NCBI GenBank assembly: GCA_026413225.1
Contig: CM048552.1
Coordinates: 58,233,001 to 58,297,000, forward strand
Source: Otis tarda
Taxonomy: Eukaryota > Chordata > Aves > Otidiformes > Otididae
Length of the DNA: 64,000 nt
Direction of reading: 5' to 3'
Of this stretch, positions 1 through 13,300 are shown piece by piece. Every line of letters begins with the position of its first letter. Position 1 is the stretch's first letter. The notes under the pieces were generated by a model. The model searched no databases, was not told the DNA's origin, and saw nothing but the letters and a program-made list of their open reading frames with translations. A program made the translations under genes and the position numbers.

Positions 1-1229
1 ATTAGAAAACACTTTTTAAAAGGGAAAGACGTTTAAAGGAGTTCTTTATAGTGGTGTCATTTTATTTTTTTGCAATCATAAAACACTTTTTGCCCATGCA
101 AAACACCTAGCCTCCACCTAAAATGATCCCTTGCAGACCTGGCAGGTTTTTTTTTTTTTAACAAGTTCCTCAAAAGAAACCTTGCAAAATTATTCAAGCT
201 ACTACTGGTATCATCAACAACAAGTAGGACAGTACTAATTTGGGCATGGAATCTTGCCATGCCCTCATCCCCATTCTTCATATTTTCAGTGGCTTGAAAA
301 AAGATAGCCATCCCTGAAGAATAAATCTCTGCGCTGGGTGGCCCGCAGTGAAAAGCACTGTGACCACGGCTGGCTGCTTGGTGGGGAGGGGACAGGCTGG
401 CCAGAAAGGCACGAGCGGCACTCTGAATTGTCACCTGTTGGTCATCGCTTTGCGCTGTCCCCACTTGGCAGCCGCCAAAAACCCTTCCCACCTGTTCACC
501 CTGTGATGAAAATAGCGGCGAGCCAATTCCCTTGCACTCAAGTCTTCCTTGGGGACAGTCCCCTCTCAGCTTTGCCAGCTCCTGCACTGGCTGTCTGGGG
601 AGGGAGAAAACAAGGTGAGGGTGGAGAAGGGGTTCTTATCCCGAGGTGGGCTTGGGGCGTCCCAGGGGCAGCAAGGAGGGGCTTGAACTCCCCATGCTCA
701 GGGGATATGTTTGGGGATGGCTTTTGGCTTTATTTCTCTTTCAGGGGAAGCCACAGGCAATGCACCGAGGGAGCTGGAGGCACCCTGAGCCGTAAGCGCT
801 TGCTGAGGCACGAACTGGTGTTTAAAATGTGACTGGTGTGAACAAGTTGGTGTCCTTCACAAGTGCTGACTGGGCACTTTTCTCCCCAGCTGTGCCGAGC
901 AGCCTGAGTCTGGGCACTGGCAGGAGGCTTTTGGCATTGGGCCCCTTGCTCCAGAGGTCCTTCTGACCCCACAATTGCAAAACCCACCAGCCTGGGCTCC
1001 ATCATGCCTCTGCTCTTGCTTGCTCTCCTGCACGTGCTCCAGGAGGGGAGGCTCAGCATCTGACCCTTTTGCCTTTCCTCCTTGTTCTGTTTTTCTGTTG
1101 AGAGCTGCAGGGGTTCTTAGACACTCATGTCTCAGCTCAGAGCCCTGTCTCACAGGAGGGACCTGCCCTTGCAGGTCTGCAGCACTTGGAGGATGCTGTG
1201 CTGGCCTGTAGCTCATGGGCCCTCATGGT

Positions 1230-1430
1230 CATAGAATCATAGAATAGTTTGGGTTGGAAGGGACCTTCAAAGGTCATCTAGTCTAACCACCACCCTGCAA
1301 GCAGCAGGGACATCTTCCACTAGATCAGGTTTCTCAGAGTGCCGTCCAACCTGGCCTTGAATGTTTCCAGGGATGGGTCATCTACCACCTCTCTGGGCAA
1401 CCTGCTCCAGTGGTTCCTTGATGTTGAGTG
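1230..1430 (-). repeat. CR1 LINE 3' tail
   Basis: The plus strand begins ATAGAATCATAGAAT, the reverse complement of the CR1 terminal ATTCTATGAT repeats. It continues with the typical GGTTGGAAGGGACCTT and TCCAACCTGGCCTTGAA blocks. The copy is therefore in minus orientation and 5'-truncated, as most avian CR1s are. The upstream edge near 1430 is approximate. Confidence 0.9.
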
Positions 1431-1651
1431 TTCTCCTGTGTGCCACACTCCCAGCACAGAGCCTTTGGTGAAAGCTTTGTGTACTCTTGCTGGCGTGGAG
1501 GGAAGGCTGCTCTCCAGGGAGCTGAGTTCAGCTCTGGGCTTGCTGCAGGGGTGACAGCAGAGGCCAGAGCCATCACTGCGTGGGCAAATCCAGCTTCTCT
1601 ACCCATGTTTCACTTCTAGCATCTGCTGGGACAAGGATGCTTTGGAGATTT

Positions 1652-1669
1652 AAAAAAAAAAAAAAAAAA
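1652..1669. repeat. 18-nt A run
   Basis: A homopolymer A stretch, 220 bp beyond the CR1 tail at 1230-1430 and not part of it. Confidence 0.85.
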
Positions 1670-2934
1670 GGAGGCTATTTCGGGAAGCTGTGAGTGTGAT
1701 AAAAATGGGCTTGTCATAGAGATCTACAGCTGGGCCACTCCTCAGCATGGACCCATGTTTGCCGCATGAAACCCTCATGCAGTTGGTATGGTAGAAACCC
1801 ATGGCTCTTAGGCTGCGCTCTTCAGAGAGAAAGTGCTTTGTGTGCCTCGTTCGATCTGAGCCCTTCTTAAGTGGGGTCCTGTAGCATGGTCAAGTCCTGC
1901 TGCAGAAGTGGCTGTGGGAGGGAGAGTAGCTCAGAGATGAAGCCACCAGCATTTAGTTTCAGGCAACCTCCAGCAGTGCTCCTTGTGGACTCATCAGCAA
2001 GATGGGGGCAGGACAGGCGGCTTTTAGGATCATTAGGCTGGACTTTCCCCTCCCCATCACCTCCAGAAGACTGCATGCACATCCTAGTTTGAGGACTGAT
2101 GCTCAAAGACCGTTATATTAAATACATAACACCATCTGGTTCAGAAAGGTCTCCCCTGTTCCTCCCAGACGCATTCCAATGGAATTGGAATGACGATTAA
2201 TTTTTACAAGGGACAAACTGTCCAAGGATAGTATGTGCTGAAGCTGAAGAAGGCACAAAGCCTTCTCCATTCCCACAACTGCTTACAGGGGGGGAAACCC
2301 AGCACTCTGCTTTTTCCAGCCCCGCTGCCACCAGCGGCAGGCCAGCTCTGCTCAGTGTTTATCTTCTGCCTGAGCTTGGTGCAGCTGAGACAGCAGTGCA
2401 GGCACCAGGAGAGGGAGGTGCTGAGGTCTGGACAACTTGCAGCTAATTTAACTTCTTCCTACAAGTCAAGGGCTCAGATGACACTTTCAACCTGTTCAAG
2501 CTCCTTTTAAGAACCCTTCCCCCAGCTGCCACCCAGCTGGACACCAGGAGATGGCATAGTGACAACTGAGGACATCAGAGAGCCCTTTCGTGGCAACTGT
2601 GTTTCTTGCATGTCTTTAAGTGATTTACGGGCTGCAAGGTGCAGATCTGTATCTGGTCACAAGGCGGAGAGGGAAAGGAGAGGAGGCAGCTTGCCCTTTT
2701 GCTATTTTGAGATGGGCTGTAGTCACCTCCCTGGGAGACTGTGCTAAAAAGCAGTGAGCACCTGCCTTGGCTTGCAGCACCCTCAGCCCCCATGCTGGGC
2801 ACTCATCTCAGCAGCACAGTGCCCTTCCCTTTTCGTGGAAAGCAAATATTGCCGCACGGTTGCACCCCTCTTCTCCCCCACAGGGTCTTCCCCTCCCCAC
2901 ACCAGCACTGACAGCGCACACATAGCTTCAAGGG

Positions 2935-4192
2935 AGGGTCAAGACTTTGCTCCTTTAATGTGCAATAAAAAAGGCAACTCCCACGCTCAACAAGAAATCC
3001 CACCAGCAGGAACCGTGGGCTTGGCACCCTCCTCCCTGGCTGCCTCTTACAATTGGGCAGCGTACGCGGTTTGCTCGGAAGGGTTTTTCTCCCCGTGTGC
3101 AAAGGAGCTCCTGGCTGCAGCAGGGCTGCCTTGCTGGCATGAGATGACTGATGTCTCGCTTCAATCAGCTGAGCAAACTACTCCAGCAACAGCATGTTCT
3201 CGCTGGTACGACAGAGTCGATGGGAGGGGCTCCTGCTTTAGGGAAAACAGCTCTTCGGCCCCAGCACACACAGCTACCCTGAGGGAGTCTATAGCGTTGG
3301 CCTGCTCAGAGGCTGAGAGAGACTCCCTGCACTGCGGCACTATGTGGTGGAAGGCATCAGTGGAAGTGAGAGAGGGAGGTGGGATCGCATCCAGGAAAGA
3401 AGGAAATAAAATATAATAATGGGAGAATTAAATTAACTGCAAGGAGTTTGCTGACGGCACATCCTAGCCCATAGCAGAGAGCCCCTTCAGCCTGGGGTAC
3501 CACTCACAGCCTAGGCCCTGTGTGCAGCCAAGGGCTTTGGTAACAGGCTGTCACGCAACGGAAACATTCGGGCTGTGTGTAGAATTCTGGACAAAATGGT
3601 GGGGAGGGAGAGGAAAGGAAGAGAAGGGGTTGTGAGTAGGAAGGTGTTGCATACCACAAGCACTTGTGCAAGAGAAACTAGAGCAACAGGGCCCCTCTAC
3701 CATTAGTGTTCCTCCTCTGCCACCTGCAATGCTTCACATCCCCGTACTTTCCAATCTAACACTGACAGGCCGAGGGCTGGAGATCCATTCTGGGGATGGG
3801 GCAAGGAAAGAGGCAGGCAGGAATGATTTCAGCAGCGAACTGCAGCCTCTCCTGTTTCTTGTACAAGATCTCTTAACTACCACACTGGAGAGGAGGATGG
3901 GGAGCTTCTTCCGCTTTGCCCACGCTGTACCAAAAAAAAGAAAAAAAGCCCACTGAACTCCCACATTCTCTAGCAGCTTTGAAAACCCCCTTCACAAGTC
4001 TATTGTGTGACATCCCTAAACACAACAAAGATTATCTGATATCTGAAAGCAGCTTAAAAATAAAAACAACTCAAAGGGAAAACAGGAAGAGTGGAGGAAG
4101 GGGACAGAGTCCTTCCCCCGCTGGCCCCTGGCTGGAGGCAAGCGAAACAGCACACACAGCCTCTTGCTCCACAGCACACCAGTCTGTAGCGT
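2935..4192 (-). other. TOM1: Probable TOM1 3' UTR
   Basis: This stretch follows the TOM1 stop. On the minus strand an ATTAAA signal (2959-2954) is followed by a GT-rich stretch at about 2910-2880, the usual layout of a poly(A) site. That would put cleavage near 2935 and give a 3' UTR of about 1.25 kb. No AATAAA occurs nearer the stop on this strand. The end is inferred from motifs only. Confidence 0.45.
2954..2959 (-). terminator. Candidate poly(A) signal ATTAAA for TOM1
   Basis: ATTAAA reads on the minus strand. A downstream GT-rich element (TATGTGTGCGCTGTCAGTG region, about 2885-2912) sits 40-70 nt further on. This is the best poly(A) signal I find between the stop and the window edge. Confidence 0.4.
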
Positions 4193-4341
4193 TCACAAGG
4201 CAAACATAGCATCATCTTCCTTTGCTTGCTTCCGATGATGGCTGGCAGCAGGAGGGGAGACGGACGTCCCTGCTGAGGAACTGGACAAAGTGGGTAGCCG
4301 GTCTGCAACTTTTGCTCGCTCTTCCAGAAACTTGTCAAACT
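4193..4341 (-). CDS. TOM1: TOM1 coding exon 15 (C-terminus and stop)
   Basis: This exon encodes [20 protein letters not shown] and onward to KEDDAMFAL, then TGA at 4195-4193. The acceptor is CTTGCCCCAG. The ending matches the family's conserved DD-MFAL tail. Confidence 0.96.
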
Positions 4342-7300
4342 CTGGGGCAAGAGGAGAACAGAGCATTAGCAAGGAGGGTGGTTTGTGGAAGAGCCAAGGT
4401 GCTGCCAGGAACAGCTGGAGAAAGGGGTTGGCTGGCAAGTCTTACCTTCACTGGTGACACCTTTTGCATCCTCTGACTCCCCCTAGGGAAGGAGAAGGGC
4501 ACGGTTAGAAGCAAGGTAGACAAAGGCATCTCCACAGGTGTCATTCTTTGTCTGCATGGAGAGAGACAGGATAGCGCTCCCCCCACTTCCGCAGTACAGA
4601 AGTGTCAGAGTGGCCCTGAGCCTCAGTTCCTTAGCTATGCCTCCCAGAAGGCAAATTCAACTGATGTGGTGTCCCAGACTCTGTGTCTTTGGCTTTTCCT
4701 TCCCTGCTCCCTCTGAGCAGCCTGTGCCACACATTCAGCAGTGCCAGTGCTGTTGTACACTGCCTAAAATCCAGCCCCGCAGACAACTCTGGCAGGATTG
4801 CTAGCTCCAGGAAAGCAGCCCTCACTTACCACATCAGTGGAGAGCCACTTTTCTATGTCTTCCATGAAATTGGCTTGGGGAACGGGCACCTAGGACAGAA
4901 GGAAAAAGAGCAATAAGGCCAAGAAAAGAGAGGATGTTCCAGGAAACCCACTCTGCAAAAAGAAAGCCCAACCCAAAAGCTAACCCCCTCGCTCCACCAT
5001 TCAGTCAGCTCAGGCCCTTCCAAATCCAGCCAGTGCCACTGCAAAGCTCTCCCAGCTACCAATGCCACCGCTCTCCTGCTTCCTCTGCCCCATCCACACC
5101 CAGACACGTAGAGTTTCCAGGATACATGCCATTAAAAACACCTGGGGTTTGGTGGTTGGCTTTGGGGTATTAGGACCAGACCAGGCTTTCCATTTTGGTG
5201 AGGACTCACTAGGTAGAAGTTGGCTGCTTGTGTTAGGCAGCCAGAGAACAAGATGTGTTTTTCTCCACATCTCCTCCCTTCTACAAGCCAGTGACAGACT
5301 GATGTCAAAGTCTGCGGTGCTGAAGATATTGGACGTGCCAGGTTTGGCATCACATTAAGGGGGAAAGACACCTGCCAAGAAGTGATTCTCTGGTAGGGGA
5401 GCACAGCAGAATTTGACATCACACCGAAGTAAATTTTACTTCCAGTGGGGAGGAGGCTAGCTCAGAAGACTTCATGTCCCTAGCCAGTTTAAGCAGCAAA
5501 GAGACATCTTCCTAGTGGAGAGAGACAACCTTGAAGGAAATCAAGTCTGATTAAAAACCCCAGATCCTTTTCTCCAGACATGAGCTCCTGAGCCAAGCTG
5601 AGCAAGGAGCAGGCCTTGCTAAAGGCTCCACAAGCAGAAGCGCAAGAGAGCATTTGTGGGAACTTATTTATTGGTCTCCTAATATGTATAGCTCACTTGC
5701 TCTCAGGAAAACAGCAAGACCAAGAAAAAGAGCAATGCCTTCTTACCAAGGACAGACAGATTTCCCCAAACCAAGGAGCAAGTGCAGATAGTTACCACAG
5801 CTGGCAGATGGATGAATGGGGATGGAAGAGGATGTGTGAGATTAGGGAAGTTTCAAAGTGAACTGGCTTTGTCTACCCACAGAGGAACTCTCTGGGGTAG
5901 AAATGCATTCAAGCCAACTGGACAGCATGTGGGGAAACTTCCTAGAGCAGACATCAGTCTGGACAGTGCCCATTTCAGGAAGACAGGCTAAGAAACTTCA
6001 GACCTGGCCGTGTGTTGAAGCCTTAGTGTGCCTGAGGGATGTAATTGCAGGAATTCCTGCTGCCAAAAGACCAAATTAAACAGCTTGAAGGCTCAAACAC
6101 TTTAGTTAGAGGAGAAGGCCCAGAACAGGGTAAAAGCCAGAATGTGTCTTCCTCTAAATGGGACAGCTCATGCTGAGCAGGAGAGGTTGCAGGGGAAATG
6201 AATGGCAGCAGCCTTCCCCATGATGCCACCAGCTAGTGCCTCTGCTCCAGACACCCGCCCCAAAACAGGCCATCCTCTAGCTCAGAGAGGCACACGCTCT
6301 CTTGGCCTCAGAGCTCCTAGGATTTTTTTCCTACAGATACTTGAGGAAGGACTGACACTCTGCCTGCTTCCTTCCCAACCTTGGTCTCCACTACTGGCCC
6401 AGACCATTGCTCCATTTCAGTTTGCAGTCTCTGCTGATGTCTGCTGTGCATCCTCACATGCTGTGTCATTGCCACTCCTAGTTCAGCAGCCCCAGCCTCC
6501 TTCCTTCCTGCTGGAGCTCCACGATCTCACCATTCCTTGCCGCATCATCCACTTAGTCAGCTGGGCTCCATCACTAGAAGTACCAGACTCCCCCTGGTCG
6601 AGAGAGAGTCTGCACTGAAAGTTCCTATCACAGAGGGTGAGGCAGAGGGGAGGCAGTGGGTTTAGGGTGGGGGAAAGAACACACTAGTACTGGTGGCCTA
6701 CTTCTTTGGTTGCAGAAAGAAGACAATTGGACTTGGAAACCTGCTGAAGAGGAATAAAACATACATTTCCAGGAGGAAATTTCCCTGCAGATATAAGGAG
6801 GCCATCCTGTTACTGACTGAGTCAACCCTAGGCTTTCCACAGTTTCCCACCTCTGGAGTTTAAAGAATGAGGTATAGAGCCCAGATAGGAAATGCGAGTT
6901 GGTAGAGACTGGGAATTAGCATCAGTCATGTTAAACATTTGATTTTTTCCAAACAGATAGCACATTTATTGCATTGGTCAGCAAGGAGGATACTGTCATT
7001 CCTGGTGACGCACTAAAAGCTCTGTGGCCACTTACCATTCCTGTGTTCTGCTGTCGGGCATCCAGGGCACCAGCGAGTCCTTTGGAGGCTTGGGGATCTT
7101 CGTACTTTACCCTGAAAGCATGAAGTTAGACAACACACAGGCTGGTGAGATGTTGAAGAGTGAAGAGCAGAAACTCCTAAACATATATTCAGAGCTTCTG
7201 ACTGCACAGCTTTTCATCTCTGGTTAGTCTACTCCCAAGAGTTTCTAGAAAAACCCTACTAAAGGTGTAGCCCACCACAAAATGTTGCTCACTGCAACAT

Positions 7301-10300
7301 CACTGTGGGATACCACAGGACAGCCCTGGCACATGGCAGGAGAAGGACAAGGCATTATATGAAAACAACCATCCAATAGACTAAAACACACTTACAGAGC
7401 TACGTGCATCAAATATGACACTCATCTGCTCTGGGGTTGACTCTAGAAGACAGATACCTAACACAGACCCACCAGAAGATTACAGCTACTTTAGAAAGGA
7501 TTCAAGCAACAAGCCCCTACATACACACCTACCTTCACAGACATAAACACAGCTCAAAAACATCTCTTTAACCGATACCACTCAAGAACTGATGGTGGCA
7601 GAGACTCGCTGGTCTGTGCTACAGAGGAGGTGAGACCAGATTATCAGAAGAGCCTCAAGAAGAAGAGCTTCAAGGTCTCCAAATGCACCTCTACAGCGAC
7701 CTCTTCCCACACACAACCTCTTCCCACACACAGACATGTCTCGCCCATAATCTCCCTCATCCCATTTCTGTGTCCCCTCTAGGCCGCTACCACACATGTT
7801 AATGTCACATGTCACCATTTCATCCATGCAGAGTGAGAGAAACAGTTCTTCCATGCTGGGAGAATGAAGCCTCTCCCAGAAACTCTCCATAAGTCTCCTC
7901 TCCAGCTGCTCCCGGGCCCCTTTTCGCAGATCCAGCAGACCATCAAGTGGAGCTATTTTTGTTGGGGGCCAGAGGCTTGGGCCACCGGCGCTCAAACTTC
8001 TCGAAGAAACGCTCATCAGTGAAGGGGCCGCTGTGGACAATGGCATCAAGGATGAAGTACAACGCTGCTATCATGCTACTGATGAGAAAGAACGGCAGGA
8101 AAGGCTTGAGGTGTTTCAAGCACTGCTTCGCCGAGACACTCATGAAGCATGGAGGGGTCAGGAACAAACTCCAGCGGCCTTGCCTGAGTCTGCTGCCAGC
8201 ACGTCCTGTCCAGGAGCAGCAGGGAAATGGGTCTGTTCAGTGGAGGGAGGCACTGAGAGCAGAGGCTGGTGAGTGACATGGGAAGCCTGAGCCAGTGAGA
8301 GTAGAGGCTACCTGGCAGGAGTGCAAGTGCAGGCAGATGGAGAGAGTGAGGAATAAATAGAAAATGTCTCGTTACTTGTGCAGAGATCACAAGCCTCAGT
8401 CTGTTAAGGATTGTGCCACAGCAGAAAGGATATGATTCCACCCCTGCCCAGATCTCTCTCAACCTTCAGCACTGAGCACATACCAGTGGCTCCGATTTCA
8501 GCCTCAGACTGGGTGCTGTTGGCACCACTGTTTTTGTCCTGGACTGCCTGTGTGCTCAGGCAGCACACCCCACAGTAAAAGTGGTGGGGAAACCCAAGGG
8601 CAAAACACATGAAATTGTGTGTAGGCCAAGATTTCCCCACCACTTTCACCAGAAGCAGTGTGAGGCAGAGGAATAAAAGGAGACATCCTTAAAAGACCTT
8701 AACTTGCTACTCCCTAGCTGCAGAACAAGGCACTCCAGTGGATGAAGATCAGGAGCACAGATCTTTGAGGGCTGGAGGCAGCCATGTGCCTGTGGGCTCT
8801 ACTGCTTGGTAACTGATGAAGAGCAATGGGTGACTCTGACAGGCAAAACAGAGATCAGCTGCAGTCTCTCAAGCCAAAGAGGTCAGCTCTTGTCAGCTCC
8901 TCCCAGAACAAGGATTCAGGAATCCACTCTTTGCAGTAGAGAATGGACCTCTTCAGTTCAGACAGTACTACAGAGACCCAACTCTTACTCCTTTATGCCA
9001 GGAAGTCTCAAACACACTACAGAGGAAGAAACATCAGTCACACTTACTGACAGGGAAGCTGAGGCACCGAGCAGTACCCTGCCTTGCAAACCACAATTGA
9101 CTGCATACTTCCTGCACTCCAGTTCAATACTCTGCTATTAGGCTGCATTGATATTCAGCGATTCCCAAATTCAATATCACCCCAGTGTCAGGTCACATGA
9201 GTTCACAGACGGACAAGAAAACTCAGCCAGTTCTACTCCTTCATCTCCAGACGCTAAGCCTCCCTAGCACATGTAGCACCACAGTCCACTGACACAGCGG
9301 TGAGGGACATGCGCACGTAGAGGCTGCTTCCTTCTTCCTCCATTCCCAAGAGGACACAGCGAAGAGGAGGTGACGGCAGCGGGAAGAAATAACTGGGAAC
9401 ATAGAAGTCATCCTACAAACACTGTGTCAGAAGAGTGCATCCTACTGTCTTCCAGGAACTGCTGCTGGTTGGGGTCACAGCCCCAGTTGCCCTGAGCCCT
9501 CCCCCTTTGCAAGAAGGTAGGACAGGATAGAGTGGGTTGCCACACTCACTCTCTGCGCTGCTCAGCCAGCGAGCTGCCGCGGGTCAGGGCAAACATGTCA
9601 AACTCTTCTTCCAGCTTGCCAGAGGTATCGAGGGATTGCAGCCCCGCGCTTACGCTGCTCGAGCCCAGGTCTGTGGGAGAGAGAGCAGGGTGAGCAGGTG
9701 GCACAGAGCAGTAAACGGAGGGCTGGGGGCTTGGAGGGTGCTAGATGGAGAGCTAGCATCAGAACTAAACTGCTCTAGGCCCACGCCTGTATCCTGCCCC
9801 TCAGCTGCGGCACAGTCTATGAGTGTCTGCAGTGTTGTGGGTGAGGTAACAGAAGCAGTTTCTTCGCCTCCTCAGCAGATATTTTTAGCTCAGCCTCAGG
9901 CAGCAGCATCAATTTACTGCACTGATGCCGAAGGCTAGAAGTTCCTGACCATTTAAGACAACTCAGGCAGAATTGCTCCATAACCTGTGGGAGAGGATAA
10001 CCTTCTGGGCAAGTACCTCTGAGACAGATGAGTGGATTTTCATGACTTGGGCATCATCTGAAAAGCCCTGACTTGAAAAATATCTCAACTGGCTTGTCTG
10101 TAGAAAGTCTTGCCAATTTTCTATAGCTGTACTGAAGATGCTTACAGCTAGTGAGAGCTTCAGGCAGTGCTTCGTAGGCTGTTGGTTGTGTTCTTCCTTA
10201 TCCTGCTGGGAGGCCCAGTCCTTAGCCACAGCCTAATGCTGAGCTCCTTCTTAAGTCACGTCCACCTCCTGCATAACGTGAGGTGTGAATGCTGAGACAT

Positions 10301-13300
10301 ATGTGCTTGTCTGCCTTGGGGCATATAAAAGTTTCTTCATAAGTTTATTAGTTGACAATACACCCTATTTCTCTAGGTTACTTTACGCATATGACTAAAT
10401 AATTTTTGGAGTTGATTCAAAGGTATGAAAGGATTCTCAGAGCAGCACAGGAGAAGGACTGAGGGGAAAACTGCACGGCAACATACTAATTCCAGCCAGC
10501 TGAGAGGAAAGGTTGTTGGTGATTTCAGGCTGTCTCACTGCAGGAGTACTGGGTCCCAGGTCAATCAAGCTGTTCTCTGCCTCATTTGGTGCCTTTGGAG
10601 AAAAAAAAAAGGAAGATGGAGAGTTTCTGAAGCTCAGACGCCCTGACACAGCAATCCTAGCTCATTAACACTGGAGAGGGAAGCCCTTCTGTACCCATCG
10701 AAAGATATCAGGTGTGAAGCCTCTCTTTGTGAGAAGGGGGACGGTGATGAGACAACTGTTTGGGAATAGTGTCCCAGGGCAGAATATGCCTTGGTAGCCA
10801 GCTTCCCAGCTCTGCTGGATGTCAGTAAGTAGGGTAGGTGCTGGTTCAGAGGACAGGGCAGTGCTCAGAGGGCAACACGAAGCTCATACGGGAACTGGTC
10901 CTCTCAGTGTTTAATACCAGAAAACCGTAACTGCTGCTGGTCTGCTCTTGCTCTTCGGGTGAGAGGAAGGCTCCCACTGGCAGGGAGGAAGAGGTTAGCA
11001 GTGGGAACTGGAGTGTCCTGCACACCGGCATGGCCTGGTGCAGCTGGGCTGAGAGACCAAAGCCTACAGCTTCTAAGTCGGGCAGACTGAACCTCTCCCC
11101 AATTCAGCAGGGACATTGCCAGACCTGCAGATGCAAACCGAGCTGCACAGAGGAGCAGTTGCTCTGAGTTACCTTAACAGGCTGTCCTGTCCGAAGACGC
11201 TCGAACCTGCAAGAAAGATGACAGGATGCATTTTGGTAGCGTGTTCTTATTCACCCACAGCCCAAGAGATTTTTGACATGGCTTGGCACAGTCTGCCCTT
11301 TCCTACATACTAGGAAAGGGGGACCATAGCTCAGGGCCCAATTCCCCCTCAAGACCGAAGACACCACAACAAGGCCTACAGAGTTGATATCTCCTGAGAG
11401 GTCGTGTGAGGAAGCTTCCTGTGATCCTCCAGAGCTACTTCTAACTGAAGTGGTTCAAACCCAGCTCTCCATACAGACACAGGGACTAAATTCTCCATAC
11501 TTCATCCTAGCTTAAGAGATGGGTTTGATGAAATGGAAGAAAAAAGAAAGGTGCTGATCCCACCTGGGTAAGTCCTTTCTGTCCCTGTCTGCCTCAGAGC
11601 TAGAAAACCAGCTCTTTCCATGCAGTTCCCTCCTTCTTCTTCTGAGTTATGCCACAGGGACATCTTTATATTCCATCAGTAACTTACATAGAGTTTTGAA
11701 GGGATTGGAATAAATCAGCAAAAACTGAGAACTGGCTTTGAGAACAGGCTGACACATCTTGAGCATTACACTCATGGGCAGGGTGGGATGCAAGGCCTTC
11801 AAGGGGCAGTAAACTCTTGTGGAAGAGCAGGGCAGAGAAGGGAGGAAAAAGGTACCTTTCATAGCGCAGAAACACGTTGTTGAGGTTGTCATTGATAAGG
11901 AGCAGCTCCTCGGTGAGTTGCTCATGGAGGACACGGGGAATCAGCTCCAGCACACGCTGCTGCATGGCTCTGCATGTGCGATTCAGCTCCTGCTCACAGC
12001 AAGGGGAAGTTATCACAAAGGTCAGGCTAAGGCTGAGCACTCACAGATTTGGAAGTCTGTCTGGAACAGGCTGCTGGGGTCTATCAGCAAGGGTTGATGG
12101 GCAACAGATATTGGTGTAAGAGGCAAACTGAATCTGAGCTTTACAGACAATAATTGTATGCTTCTTGTGTAACACATCACCCAGAAAGGCCAGCCCTCGG
12201 AGATTATGTGAGATTATTCCAACCTCATAGTGCAGCTTCCCTTGGCTGTTGAAACTCTGCCTTCCCTGTGTCTCCCCTATCCCATCACTCCCTGATAAGC
12301 CCCACACTAAACTGTCCAGTTGTTCCCCATGCTTCCCATGCGTCATGCCCCAGTCCATCAAATCATTGCTAAATTGTGCTGCGTGTGCCAGCCCTCCGCC
12401 CGGCCAGTGTTCCTTACTTGCAGCAGCTCCAGGTCAGAAGGCTCGGCCTGGGACGGCACCAGCTCTGTCAGCATCTCCGACATGACCTTCATGTTCCCAT
12501 TCACCACTTCCAGTTCACTGCGCAGCTTCCCGATCTGCAAAAGGGAGGGGAAGTGACAGCTCTGCCTGGGAAGACTGTGGAGATAGCTGGGGTAGCTCTG
12601 AATGGCAGTGCACCGCATGTGTGTGCACGTTCATGGAGCCCAAGGGAATGGCCACTCGTTTGTCACCACTCAGTTTAACTCTCAGGAGCTCCCAGCAGAA
12701 GGAAGCTCCATTACTTACCATCAGCTTCATTTGCTGCTAACAGATGCCAGGCCCTCACCTGGGATATTTGGCCACTAGCTGAGCCTTGATTTTTAATAGC
12801 CACCACAGGCTACTGTTATGATTCATATCTCTCCCTAGCTAACAGCTCCTGTGTGGCAGCCACTCAAATAATTTCATTTCCAAAGTGGTGTTAAGAGGGG
12901 GAAAAAAAAGGATTCCCGTTCAAAAGGCAAGCCTTGGCTAAGTGTGCAGTTGAAGCTGTTTCCCTCTGGTTTCACAAGCTGCTAAAGAGCCTCTGGAGAA
13001 CAGTTTCTACCCTCTGTTCTGCAAGGGGATGCAGCCTACCGACAGCTGGAGGTTTGGTGCTGAACATGGCGTCATATGAAGTCAGGGTGAGGAAGGAGAA
13101 AAGAGGATCGGGAAACAAGTGAGACAGCCCTGGCCTTTGGAAACCACATAGCCAGACAGGGTTGATTCATATAAAGTCAGCAGTGAGGAAAGATAAACCG
13201 AGATGATAAGGAGGCATCTACTAAGCAAGCTTTTGCTGTACTGCACTACAAAGACCTCACTTAAAACCTCTGGGTCTCAGTTCCCCACTCACCTATAGCC

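Larger units (their letters stand above)
1..2930. other. Flank downstream of TOM1, no gene seen
   Basis: In human the next gene past TOM1 is HMOX1. No exon resembling haem oxygenase is present here, so any HMOX1 copy starts beyond the left edge. The stretch holds a CR1 tail (1230-1430), an 18-nt A run (1652-1669) and a small perfect inverted repeat (2172-2192). Open frames here have no recognisable domains. Confidence 0.6.

Noticed and set aside
338..832. 164-codon plus-strand open frame at the left edge
   Set aside because: It is GC-driven, has a shadow frame on the other strand and no recognisable domain.
2754..3416. 220-codon plus-strand open frame followed by AATAAA
   Set aside because: It is antisense to the probable TOM1 3' UTR. 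Its composition is random-looking (many Cys, Trp, Ser), with no domain or splice structure and no promoter signs.
1..4192. Search for HMOX1 exons or a full NRF2 enhancer
   Set aside because: No haem oxygenase motif is present. Only partial TGACnnnGC matches (for example near 868) were found, too weak to call.
7582..7942. Continuation of a different minus-strand frame past the transmembrane exon ([14 protein letters not shown] region)
   Set aside because: It is out of frame with the transmembrane exon and lies after its stop, so it is most simply 3' untranslated or intronic sequence.
9537..9938. 133-codon plus-strand open frame
   Set aside because: It is a shadow of TOM1 exon 11 on the opposite strand.
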